From positions 806,001 through 870,000 of the forward strand of contig MJGA01000004.1 of NCBI GenBank assembly GCA_001910725.1: a DNA stretch of 64,000 nucleotides, given 5' to 3'. Shown piece by piece: positions 21,828 through 32,452 of this stretch. The stretch's first letter is position 1, and the number at the start of each line of letters is the position of its first letter. Source of the stretch: Phanerodontia chrysosporium (Eukaryota > Basidiomycota > Agaricomycetes > Polyporales > Phanerochaetaceae). Made by a program: the position numbers and the translations under genes. The notes beneath the pieces were generated by a model. It saw only the letters and a program-made list of their open reading frames with translations, had not been told where the DNA came from and did not search any database.

Positions 21828-24800
21828 TCAAGCGTTCTTGGATTTGGACACCTTCACTGCCGACCGCGTACGGGGCCGATTGACGACCCCAGGGATCGTC
21901 CGGCGGGATCGGCGGAGTGGCCGTTCCCGGCAAGGAACGACTTCGACGGCAGGTGGTTCGACAGCCTGCGGAACAGATAGCAGAGGCTGCAGTGGCATGG
22001 GGACCGGAGGTAGCGGTGGAGGTGACATGGATGACTCGGATTCCTCCCAGTCGGGCACAGAGCATAACACGTGGAACATCTCTTCTTCAGCAGGACTGAG
22101 AGGTGTCTCAGGCACGGCCTGCGTCTCTGTCGGTTCGGGCAGAGGAGCGTCACGGAGGTGGAGGAGATGCCAGTGTGCTTCCCAGGGTGATTCCGCGATA
22201 GGATCCTCCTCGTCCTCTACCGACGGGTACACGGGACGTGCGGGAAGCTCCACGCGGAAGGAGCCGAGGAACTGCTTCTTCGCCTCCTGAGTGGATTGAA
22301 AGTTGGGGCCAAAGCGCGCCAGCGACCGCTCATGTGAGCTGGAGGAGTGGAAATCCTGCAGCGCCTGTGGGAACCGCTTGTGCAGATCGTCCGAGAGGAA
22401 CACGTCGAGTGAGTCTCGATTATGGAAGAGTGCTTGCGCACACGCGAGCGGGACCCATGTTCCACACACAGCGGGACTGCCTTTGCTGACTACGGTCGAC
22501 GATTGCATACCCGACAGATCTGGCACTGTCATGTCGAAATTGCGGAGGAGAGGACTAATGTTGACGAAGTCCGTGTCGACTCTGCGCAGTATTGCCGATG
22601 AGTCAAGGCACATTTCATACACCGGAATGCCTGCAATAAATGTCCACATCAGGACATGCTATCGTAACGAGGCAAATAGCAGACATACCTTCAAGCTCCG
22701 TCGCGCAAATGGCCGGCTGACATGGCTCACAGGTGCGCACAACCACCGGATGGGAAGCATGCACAGGATGTGCATCTTCAACCTCCAGTTGAGGTGAGTT
22801 TGAAGCTGCAGAGGTGACGGAATCCACGGTAACATGTGGTGAACAGAGTTCAGAGGGCGCTTGTGGACATGCGGCGTCCGCCTGTGGGCACACATCTTCG
22901 TGTGACTCGCGAGGCGAGATTGGCTCTTCCGACTGAGGGCGGACATGATGCTCAACCGGCTGGAGAACATCTGGACACGACCTCCGCTCCTGTCTTGGAC
23001 AGCCGACCTGCCAGATCCCGTCATCAAGGTCGTTGAGCTTTACGCTATCGGGGCCGAGGAGCTCGGCGTCTTGCCACGGCGGTTCGCTGAAGTATCGCGA
23101 TGGCAGGTAACTCTCAACAACCGGAGAGTCATGCGGGGTCGAGGGACTTGGCAACGGGGAGTATAGCGTCGCTGGAGATAAGACGGGAGGGCTTGAGCCG
23201 TAGTCAATAGGTGGTAACATGATCTCCTCCTCTTCCTGCTTGATGCGTACAGCGTCCCCGTCCAACGTATGCACGAACTCGTCGCTCGGGGTGCTGTAAT
23301 CGTGCCAGAGCCACGGTTCATCCTCCTCCTTCTTAACTCGTGGGGAGATGCAGTGGCTAGCGCAAGCCTGCGCAACGATGCTGAGTACATGGGCCTGCGT
23401 GGCGAGTTCTTCTTCGTGCTCCCATGCGGCAAGGATGCTCCCAACGTCTTGCGGCTCTTGCTTGACCTGAACGTTGTCCTCAAAGTGGGCAGGGGGTGAC
23501 GTTGGCCCTGGGCTGTCGCCCCACTGCGTTTCGTAGTCATCGAAGTCAAGGTCAAGCTCGTCCTCATCTTCCCATGTCGGAGAATCGTATCCTGATGGGT
23601 CGATAGAGAATTCCGAGGGGCCATCCATCACGCTCATGTCGTCTTCGACTGCGTCTTCCTCGTCCGGCTCTTGCTCCTCTTCATCCTCGTCCATCTCTGA
23701 GTCCGGTGGCGGTGATGTAGAGGTCGCACTGAAGGGAACAGACGGCGAGCGCCAAGGCCGGTCGCTATACGGAGATGTCGCAGAGAAAGGGGCTGATGGG
23801 AACGAAGGCGACACATCACCGATAGAAGCGCGGGTGTCTGACGGTGGGTGGGGATAGGCAGGCCGCGACAACGTCGCCGCCTGCGCGGGCACCTCATTCT
23901 CAGAAGAGGAGTCAGACATAGCCTCATCTTCGGAATCAGACTCCGAAGATAGGTCTACAATGTCGGGAGGCGAAGAGGACTGCGCTGGGGACGAAGAGGC
24001 GCTCGAGCTAGAAGCAAGAGAGGGCTTGAGCCGCAAAGTAAGCTTGACCTTCGGCGGAGGCTGTTCTTCCTCTTCAGAGGAGTCCGAGTCCGAGTCTTGT
24101 CGCGCGGCACAAGCCCGCGGTAGGCGCTTGCGCTTTTGCCCAGACTGCTCTGCGCGGCGAAGACGATCCCGCTCGCGCTTCCTCTCCTTCCCCGGATTGA
24201 CGACAGTCCCCACTCTGCCATTCTCGGTGTACTCGCATAGACGAATGCCCGCACGTGAGAAAGGACACGGTACGCCGGCTGCTCTGCTTAGGTACCATAC
24301 GACGGTGCCACGACGGAAGTTGGTGACACGCTTCTCCCCTGGAGGCAATGAGCAGTGAGCGCCACCAGAGCGGGAATGTAGTGCTGGTACGAGGTCGTCG
24401 TCAGATGCGGTTCCGGAGAGGACGTGGCGCAGCAGCAGCGGGTGATCTTGCTGAATTTCACATCGCTGAAGATGATTACGGATGTAGGTGGTGATGGCCT
24501 GGCCCGCGGCAGAGACACTGGGTAATTGCAAGTCATGTCAGAGCCAAGGTCAGGGCACAAGAGAAAGGGTACGCACTTTTGACACATGAGCCCAAATTTC
24601 ATGGTCATCTCTGCGAGGTCTTTGATGGTCATTGCCTTATTGTCCTAAAAGAAGCGTCAAGCGCGGTTCACAGGCGGCGAAAACGCAGACGTACCACCGA
24701 GACGAAAGAGCGACCAATGGCCATGAAGACCTTGCTGTTTGCATCATCCGAGTGCAGCATGGTGTTCGCGGGCGGAAAGACAGGCATCTGAGTCGGCGGG

Positions 24801-25003
24801 GGCTCTTTCGACGCCGCGGGAGCCTTGGCCCTCGGGAGAGGCGCGGGCTTGATACGCCTTGGGGGGTCTGGGGACTGGCGGAGGCGTGTGGAGGGCTTCA
24901 TTACAGAGTTGGATCGTATTCTAGTGCCATACTGGTGTTGAGAGGACGGCTGATGGACTGGGCCAGACTCGGGGAGGGCTGGAGTGGCGACGGCAGAGAG
25001 CAT
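21828..25003 (-). CDS. GDS1-type winged-helix protein with C-terminal APSES/KilA-N-like region
   Basis: Four exons (25003-24695, 24644-24577, 24517-22689, 22630-21828) close exactly, giving 1002 residues with no frame break. Residues about 75-175 read as the GDS1 winged-helix domain: KVFMAIGRSFVSV, NKAMTIKDLAEMTMKFGL, VSAAGQAITTYIRNHLQRCE and HPLLLRHVLSGTASDDDLV, then TNFRRGTVVWYLS. A basic stretch follows (RKRERDRLRRAEQ) that could be a nuclear signal. A long Ser/Pro/acidic linker holds short LKxE-like motifs (VKQEPQD, IKQEEEE) suited to SUMO attachment. The C-terminal region has AILRRVDTDFVNISPLLR and GTWVPLACAQAL, resembling the DNA-binding core of APSES/KilA-N proteins, then a basic tail. 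It is probably a nuclear transcription regulator. The winged helix is firm; the APSES-like call is my inference from short matches. Confidence 0.8.
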
Positions 25004-26311
25004 GCGGCGCAGATCATTAAGCAGAGGTAGAGTGATGTTGTCGGTCGTCGTCCAGCGATAAGAAAGGGATGTCGTGTGCGAGTATTAGTTGGCAGCAGAC
25101 GGCGGACGGGCGGGCGGGAAGGGCGGACGGAGAGGGGGCAGGTGTAGTTGGTAGGAGGAGGCAGGAAGGGGAAAGAGACGCGAGACTTTGTGACATTGGT
25201 AACCGCGCGGCGAGCCTGGCGGTGCCTAAAATGAACTAGGCTGATGGCCGCAGTCAAGGATCTAGATGACGCAACTTAAAACGCACCAGTCCCCTTTTTT
25301 TCTCCCATCCAAACTCCGAATTCCCCAATCCGGCGGCCCCGACGGCCGGCCGCCCTGCCAGATTGGGACGTTCCCGCCGGCGACGCCCACGAACCACGTT
25401 GTTCGCGACGTCCGCGGCGGGGACGCCCTCGACGGCGCCGGACGCCCGCCCAACGCGTCTCGGAGCTTGTGCGCTGCCAGATCACCGGACGGCGCCGGCA
25501 GACTTCCGCAATAGGAAGGTCTGCCTAAGACGAACCGCGTGCGTAGCCGCCGTCCCCATCTTCGGAAGGCTTCCAACAAGCGTACCTCCCCTTCCAGCTG
25601 CCCCCTACTCACACTGACGGCCTGTCTCCTCCCAACGGCGACGGCCATGTCTAGCTCCGCGTGCAATTTGCCTGCGGCACCTGTTGCCACCGCCCGAACC
25701 TTAGCCTGTGAGATAGGCAATCGTGGTGTCACCTGCCCGGCATAGCCCACGATAAACACAGGTACACTCACAATCCCGCTACGGCATTCTCTCCGTCATC
25801 AAAAATCCACTCGGTGACCGTGTGACTCGCAAGTTTTGGCTGTCCGCTGCTGGCGTACAGCGTCAGCCTAAGTCACTGCACGGTGAAACACTTCCAAGAC
25901 TCACCTCGAGATATGTGGAAGGCCTTAGAAGGACATGTCGTCATCCAGTGTCCAGACCACGAACTGTCGGATGGTTCCGCCAGGGCTGTAAGGTCAACAG
26001 CAGCTATTCGTTGCCAGAGAACGCCCATGTGTTTAGACGAGCGACCAGTGGTGTCTCTGCGGACTAGATACCGGAAAGGGCCGCGTGCCTATGCATTTCC
26101 TTGCAAGTCGAGCCCTGCAAGCTGCTCTAGGACAGACAGGCGCAAAGGCTAGCGAAAGTACCGCATCTATGACAAGAGTTAAGCGCCGCTGAATAACTGT
26201 AGTTGTACTTGATCTGCGAACGCTTTTAGTTGGGTCCCTCGACCATCGACAATAGATCGTACCTATGAACGTTGACGATAGCAACTCGAAGAGGGCCTTG
26301 CGGTGCCGGCC
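25004..26311. other. Gene-poor stretch upstream of the GDS1-type gene
   Basis: The first few hundred bases are promoter-like, with pyrimidine blocks on the minus strand around 25080-25190. A GC-rich block at 25320-25560 keeps a 169-codon minus-strand frame open (25262-25771) but shows no protein-like pattern. Nothing else is supported. Confidence 0.4.
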
Positions 26312-27093
26312 TCAATCAACGACACCGTGTTCGCTGTATGGGCTCCTTCTCGAAGTCGTGCACTTGAATGACAAAGATGACACGCCGAAGGCAACTGCTT
26401 TACTAACGGGTTGGTCAACGTTGGTCAACGTTGGTGCATACTGATTACTGTCCGCGCACTCACGTTGATATCCAAGCGCTGCATGAACTGTAACAGCCAA
26501 GTATTGCAACTGCTGCTGCGCAAAATCGCACAGCGTCGACCTATTGTCATTCTCCATGAACCCGCTCGTAGGTTCCTTTAGCATATGCGCAGGAACACGG
26601 TGCGTAGGATACTGCATGGATAAAGACATCGCATATAAGATTCAATTAGCAGAAGCAGAGTTGAGATGGGCAACTCACAGTGCGTGGCTTCAGTAGCGAT
26701 GACCAGCAAGCCTTCGTCCCCTTCAATTGTAGTGGCTACGCGGATAACGCCTAAGGCTTAATGTAGTCTGGTGCATGTATACGATATGGAACTTACGAAT
26801 TTGACAACCGTCACAACGACCTGCATGGAAGCTGTGCATGATGACCGGGTCGAGTCGCAAAAGCCTGTCTTGCCTTCGAAGCACCACATATATGCTCATA
26901 CATAAGACGTCCACCACATCGGCAAGCTGTAGAGGTTGGTTAGGAGTCACAAGGGGGCTACAGGAGCATAGTCGACGCTGCCGAGACTGACCGCCTCGCT
27001 CATTAAGACCACTGACGGATGGTATCGAAGAGAAGTGCGTGGAACAACGGAGTCTTACCCATCGTCGTCAACTGATGCAAGAAGGTGCAGCAT
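26312..27093 (-). CDS. Doubtful multi-exon gene with a partial ZZ-finger-like motif
   Basis: A chain of possible exons can be read: 27093-27059 (MLHLLASVDDDG), 26977-26962, 26926-26797, 26750-26679, then a segment from 26611. Donors GTAAGT and GTGAGT and acceptors TTAG and GCAG bound most of them. The third exon gives ADVVDVLCMSIYVVLRRQD and HSFHAGRCDGCQI. H-x5-CDGC resembles the opening of ZZ zinc fingers, but the remaining ligands are absent. The last segment (YPTHRVPAHMLKEPTSGFME) joins only if one base is added. It may be a decayed gene, a gene with a consensus deletion, or chance. No function is proposed. The protein-like segments and good splice sites are why I list it. Confidence 0.3.
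26411..26435 (+). repeat. Short tandem repeat of a 10-mer
   Basis: TTGGTCAACG occurs twice in direct succession, followed by TTGGT. It lies in the likely last intron of the doubtful gene. Minor feature. Confidence 0.7.
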
Positions 27094-27512
27094 ATGCGAA
27101 AGGTTGGTGATGAACTAGGAAGGTCGTCGACGTGGGGGATGAGCGCAAGACGAGCTCGAGAGGCTGGAGACTGAAGGAATGGATCACATGACTACCGCCC
27201 AACGACAGCCAATCGCTGCGCGCCCTCATCCTTACCATCCTCGAAGCCCGAAGACACCCCGCATTGCCCGTAGATGACGGATTGTGAACGCCAGACAATA
27301 CATTGAAACGATAACACTCGAGAAGATACACTAGAAGCACAGTACTAAAGACCAACGAAGAGTAGGCTCTACGGCAGGCGAGGTACATACTGCAATCTTG
27401 CAGTGGGGATATATGAAGCAAGAGTCTACTCGTCTGTGAGACTGACAGTAATATAGTACAGTAAACTAAGCAGCCAGAGAAATGAGATCCAGAGACAGAA
27501 GCAGTAGCGGAA

Positions 27513-28562
27513 TTACGACTGATTTGTCGAGACTGTCACTCCCTTCGATGAGACTGACTTTGGCTTCGACGCCGGCTTGGAGGCCTTGGAAGCTGGCTTA
27601 GAGGCCGGCTTCTCCTTGGGGGCTTTCCGCGTTGCCGGAGTCTTCTTCGCCTTGGTGGCAGCAGCCTTAGCAGCGGTCTGCCACATGAATGGTCAGCAAG
27701 TGCAAGATGGTGGAACAGCAGTCGAACACACCTTCTTCTTCTCTGTCTTGGCAGAGGTCGTCTTCTTAGTGGTTGCAGGCTTGGCAGGAGCAGCCTTCTT
27801 CTTAGGTGCAGCCTTAGTAGTAGCAGCCTTGGTGGTGGACTTGATCACGGGCTTCTTCGCAGTCTTCTTGACAGCCTTCTCGGTCTTTTCCTCCTCTTCG
27901 ACGTCCTCCTTGCTGGAGACGGGCTTCTTTTCGGCCTTCTTAGGAGCGGGCTTGGTGTTCTGGAGCACATGCTTCAGCTGACGGTGTAAGGCATCTGGGT
28001 GACACAGTGAACGAACCTCCTTAGTGGCGGTCTCCTTGGTGGCGGTCTTCTTCGGGGCCAGCTTGACCTTGCCGGACAAGCCCTTGGGAAGGCTGAAGAC
28101 GCCGTCAGTCGCGCCGTGGGAGATGGCGCGGTTGAGCTGAGAAGTGTTGAGGCCATTCATCTCGAGCCATACTTCTCCTCGACAAACTACGGCTCATAGT
28201 CAGCATTTCGAATCTCCCAATGTGGCGTGCAGTGACCACAAACCTTCTTGATGAGTGAGCGGGAAACACCCTGACGAGACTCTTCCTTATGTGCGATGAT
28301 GCATTCCTAGGGACTGTCTCAGCACTGAGACGTTTGCCGATGAGCAAGAGCCTACCTTGATCATGTCCTTCCAAGAGGGGTGGGCGGCCTGAGCCTTGTT
28401 GGCCTTTGCGGAGACCTTGGTGGCAGCCTTAGTAGTCTTGGGCTTTGCGGCAGGCTTCTTCGCGGCGGCCTTGCTGGCGGGCTTGGGGGCGTCGGCCTTG
28501 CCAGCCGTAGAAGACCTGCGGGACCGTGGAGCGGAAGTGGATGCGGGGGCGTCGGCGGCCAT
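27513..28562 (-). CDS. Linker histone H1
   Basis: Binds linker DNA and compacts chromatin in the nucleus. The N-terminal tail is Ala/Lys/Pro-rich (MAADAPASTSAPRSRR). The winged-helix globular domain follows, split over exons: HPSWKDMIK, ECIIAHKEESRQGVSRSLIK, FVEEKYG, LNTSQLNRAISHGATDGVF and SLPKGLSGKVKL. The C-terminal tail is built of AAKK/PAKK-like repeats (KKTATKETATKE, KPATTKKTTSAKT, KPASKASKPASKP) with one unusual acidic insert (KEDVEEEEKTEK). At least four introns are visible, near 28340, 28230, 28000 and 27715. The TAA stop at 27515-27513 follows VSTNQS. A TATA box lies upstream. The acidic insert in a histone tail is odd but lies in frame between normal repeats. Confidence 0.95.
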
Positions 28563-28691
28563 CGCTAGGACAGACTTGAGAATTTCGAGCTTAATGGTGG
28601 CGAGAGGAAAGAGGGGTCGGGGGCGAGAAAGGGGCAGCGAGGATTCAGAGCTATGGGGGCGTTTGGTGGAGTGCAGTTAAAAACCCGCCCG

Positions 28692-28698
28692 TTATATA
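28692..28698 (-). promoter_or_regulatory. TATA box of histone H1
   Basis: On the minus strand TATATAA lies about 130 bp before the H1 start codon at 28562. The 289-bp gap it sits in also holds the 3' end of RPC82. Confidence 0.5.
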
Positions 28699-28850
28699 CT
28701 TCCGATACGCGTAGCGGTCACGTGGACGCGGCGACGCGTTTGTTGAATGAACTCTATTTCTCCGCCACATCCCCCACCGCCATCTCCTCGGGTCGCTCGC
28801 TTATGTAACCAGGCCACCCGCCTCGAGGATTTGCGCAAAATAATGAATAT

Positions 28851-30996
28851 TCACTCGTCCTCGACAGCGAAACGACCCATATCCCGTAGAATAAACACCG
28901 ACTCCTCTACTCTCATCTCGAGCACCGTGAGCTTTTCCCGCTTCTTCTCCCACTGTGCAAGCAGTTCCCGCTCGTTACGCGTCAGCAGCCTTTCCTCGTC
29001 CTGCATGACGTCTGTCCGCTGCCGTTTCTCGAGCACCGCTTTTAGAAGTGGCTCTTCCTGCTCCGACTGCCGCCTTGACATGATATTGTACAAGGTCTTG
29101 TATAGGTTTCCCACGAGGACGGTGTACGCTTTCTGCAGGTCGACGTACCTATACAGAACAATGAGCGTGTCTTCATCTGGGACAAAGCAAAGTAACGGAC
29201 CAGAGGAAGAAGGTTCGTGCGGGATTCCGATCAGCACTTTTCGGGACCTCTTGGAGACTGATCAAGGAGTCCGCGGCCATGGCAGACAATAGTGGCCGGA
29301 CGTCTTTTTGTGCCATCATGCCAATCTTTGAGATCTGTGGCCAGCCACTCAGTAGTGCGCTTTGACAGCACGTTATGACACGCACCTGCTTCTCATCCAT
29401 TTTGCCACTACTGAGCAGCAGGCTTATGATCCTCACGGCGTCGTCCCCGTGACGCTCACGGGCGACAGCCTCCAGGATCCGTCGCCGTAGGCGATTGCTT
29501 ATGATCTCAAATTCCACCTGAACTTTGGATCCGTTGAGGGACAAGAATGAGGAGGCTTTACCAGCTGGGGTTGGATTGTCTGCTACCGCGAGTATACCGC
29601 AGTAGTCCTTTAATAGCGCCATCTGTGACAACTTCTTCCCAGCAGCAAACCCGACCGACAGATCCTCCTCTTCTGGTATCTGCGTAGCGATATTACCCAG
29701 GGATGTAGGATCTAGAGACGTTGGTGCATTCAGCAGGTTTAGAACTAACGACGTAGAACATACCTGACCGCACATCGCTCAGCTTGAGCTGCTTTGCTTC
29801 AGTGGACTTCAAGATGGCGCGCATAACTAAGGCCGCTGAATCGTTGAAGCGTTCTCTAGCAGCGTCTTCGATTATCTGACTCGCACTAAGCAGAAGTTGA
29901 CAGCATGCAGAGTCCGACACGCACCTTGTTTCGAATGTGGATGTTGAATCTCTCGCAGTTTATACGAAAAACACATCGTCCTGGATGACGGGTCAGAGTT
30001 ACCCCAACTAGATGTGGCTTAGCTCAACCTACATCTACGACATCTTCTTCTACGTTCTTGCGCTGCAGTAGAGCTTTGAGACCTGTTTGTGATGGGCGGC
30101 CGCTCAGTGCTTACCTTGTTAGATCTATGGCCTGGTTGCTCCTTTGCTTTCCGTTTCTGCAAGACCCTTAAGATCACTCGCGCTTCAAACCCAAGTCCAC
30201 CAGAGATGCATACCATTCCAATCTTCTCGGCTTCTTCCTCTTCCCTGCGCAGACGCGCTTCCGCTACCTCTTTCGCCTGACGAAGCTCCTTGCAGTGGGG
30301 AAGCCAGATATTTTGGCCTTCTCTTCTGCTTCATACTGTATACGCTTGTCTCTCGGTGACTGGTGGGAAAGTACGGTGGAAGGCTTAAGGTACGACGCCT
30401 CCACCAATTTATGGAGAGCCTGCGAGTAGACCGCTGGAGCTGTAAAAAGCTCAGAGCGGTACAGGATAAACAGGTTGACTTCACGCACCTTTGACAGGGT
30501 CATATACCGACAGCCGCGATATTACATCTGGAGGACGAAGTTTGCCGTTATCCAAGATCAACTGAACAATTTCCGCTCCCTGTGTGAAGGTTAATGGTAT
30601 GATTGTGCAATCTCAGAGACCGTTTACGCACCGCCTTGCCGAACAACTGCCCCGCCTGCCAGACATAGCGTCCGTATCTGAGCCGCATAAGACACTCATC
30701 CGTGTTAAACTCCAGAACTTCGCCGTCAATGTCGGTTTGCGCATGCCACAGTACGTTATGTTGCACTAGCACGAGAACGCATGCGCGAACTGTCCGAGGT
30801 CTCAGGCCCGAGAAGCGGATGATCTGCACGAGTGGAAGGCGACCTCGATGGAGGAGTACTGCAGCCACTTTCTGAGGGTGTGCGGTTAGGCAAGGGGCGA
30901 TACGGTTGCAGAATCTCGCGCACGCACAGCAGTCAATGGTCCGAACTCTGACGCGATAATTTGCTCGCACAAGTTCGCCGTATTAGTGTCCGTCAT
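28851..30996 (-). CDS. RPC82: DNA-directed RNA polymerase III subunit C82 (RPC3)
   Basis: A winged-helix subunit of the RNA polymerase III C82-C34-C31 initiation subcomplex. The start MTDTNTANLCEQII is followed by winged-helix segments (KVAAVLLHRGRLPLVQIIRF, GLRPRTVRACVLVLVQHNVL). Next come RDKRIQYEAEEKAKISGFPT and the C-terminal winged helix with QISKIGMMAQKDVRPLLSAM, KSADRNPARTFFLW, YVDLQKAYTVLVGNLYKTLY and NIMSRRQ. The last part is a coiled coil (ERELLAQWEKKREKLTVLEM). Several introns are present. Between GFPTA and ELRQAKEVAEARLRREEEEA the frame breaks near 30289; one extra A gives the usual PTAKELRQAKE reading. It is transcribed away from the J-protein gene, with 467 bp between starts. 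Confidence 0.9.
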
Positions 30997-31463
30997 CTTC
31001 TGGCCTGTTCCCCCTGGCGCGTCGGAAGATTGCAGCAGGTATCAGCCTTTTCGCGGTCTGTGGGAGTCTTCTAAGGAGTGCCGTATCTTCCTAGCATTCA
31101 CGGACACGGAGCCGTCTCCTCAAGATGGAGGTTGATTGAATGCAATATACACACCGGCCAATCACCAGAGGAAAGTTGCGCGCTTCCGCCCAAAATTCGG
31201 CGCGTGCCCGAAAAAGCAACCCTAACCTCGGTACCTCTCAATGACGGCTCCCCGGACGCCGCGTATTGCAAGCTTTTACAGTCACTACATCACCTCTCTC
31301 CTGCGCTGGCACTCTATCAGCTACCGTGACTATTCTTGAAACCCGTGGTCAGCCTTGCGCCCCTTCCAGCTCGTCACGGTCGTGCTCTATTAAGCTCTAC
31401 CCACGCGCCGCTGCCGACGAGGGAACTGGCTTATCCTCCGTCCGACTGACGAGTCTGCTCCAG

Positions 31464-32345
31464 ATGACCACCCGCTTCTACCACGCTCTCTGTATACCAT
31501 CATCTTCCCAAGTCCGACTGGACAACACACATTTGACCGTAATGCCAGTGAAGTCGTGGACTAGCCTTCCCCAAAGACGCGGCTTCCAGACGTCTGCATC
31601 TTGGCGTACGCACTATGACACCCTCTCATTGCCTCAGAATGCGTCGAAGAACCAGATCAAGGTCAGACTATCATACAGCGCATAGCTGAGACGATGTTGT
31701 TTACCAGTGTGTAGTCTAGTTACTATAAGGTATGGCGTCGAACCGCCCTGCTCGCAGCCGACGGGCTCATCGGTCGAACAGCTCAGTAAATTGTACCACC
31801 CCGACCTCAATAAGGATCCCGCTTCAAAGGAAAAGTTCCAGAAGGTGGGAGAGGCGTATGCAATTCTAGGAGACGAACGAAAACGGTGCGTGTAGCTCAG
31901 CCATAGTGTCTTCTCGTATCCCCACTCATGCGTCTGTAGACGAGCATATGACCGAACATTGATTGAGAGCTCACCGCGGAACCGCCACTACGCCTCAGCA
32001 CAACCTACTTCGTCGACCTATTGGGCATACGAAACGCGACGGCGTCCTGGCGCGACCCACGCTTGGCAGAGACAGGGCGCCGCGTCGTCCGGATGGTCTC
32101 ACCCTGGACATGTCCCTCCGCATGCACGATCCTCCCCATATACCCACCCCCAGGCAGGACCCCAACACCACCGAGATCCTTTCTCCTTTCCGAACGTGCA
32201 GAAAGCAACAGGCTTTGCGAAACAGCAAGCGCCTACGGAAATGGACCGTATCTCTCAAGTTTCTACTTTCTGGAGGGCGATGCAGGTCATCGGCGTGGTA
32301 ATGCTCGTTGCTTCCATCGGAGGCGGAATGAGCGCGCGCGCATAG
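31464..32345 (+). CDS. Mitochondrial-type J-domain co-chaperone with C-terminal membrane segment
   Basis: Stimulates the ATPase of an Hsp70 through its J-domain. Exons 31464-31661, 31715-31729, 31782-31885 and 31940-32345 give exactly 240 residues. The first 45 residues have Arg, Ser and Thr but few acids ([31 protein letters not shown]), as in a mitochondrial presequence. The J-domain runs [20 protein letters not shown], then [13 protein letters not shown] with the catalytic HPD, and [23 protein letters not shown] 15-nt microexon (31715-31729) encodes SSYYK inside the J-domain. A Ser/Pro/His-rich region follows, and a hydrophobic C-terminal stretch ([17 protein letters not shown]) could anchor it. 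No Cys-rich or substrate-binding domain is seen, so it is a class C J-protein. Confidence 0.9.
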
Positions 32346-32452
32346 AGCCTGGCTATTGTGCATTCAAACCTGTGTTATAGAATTTCCCGCACACTGTATA
32401 ACTACTGTATCACCCTATATCGGTTTCTAGAACAGCTCGTACGTTCTACGTC

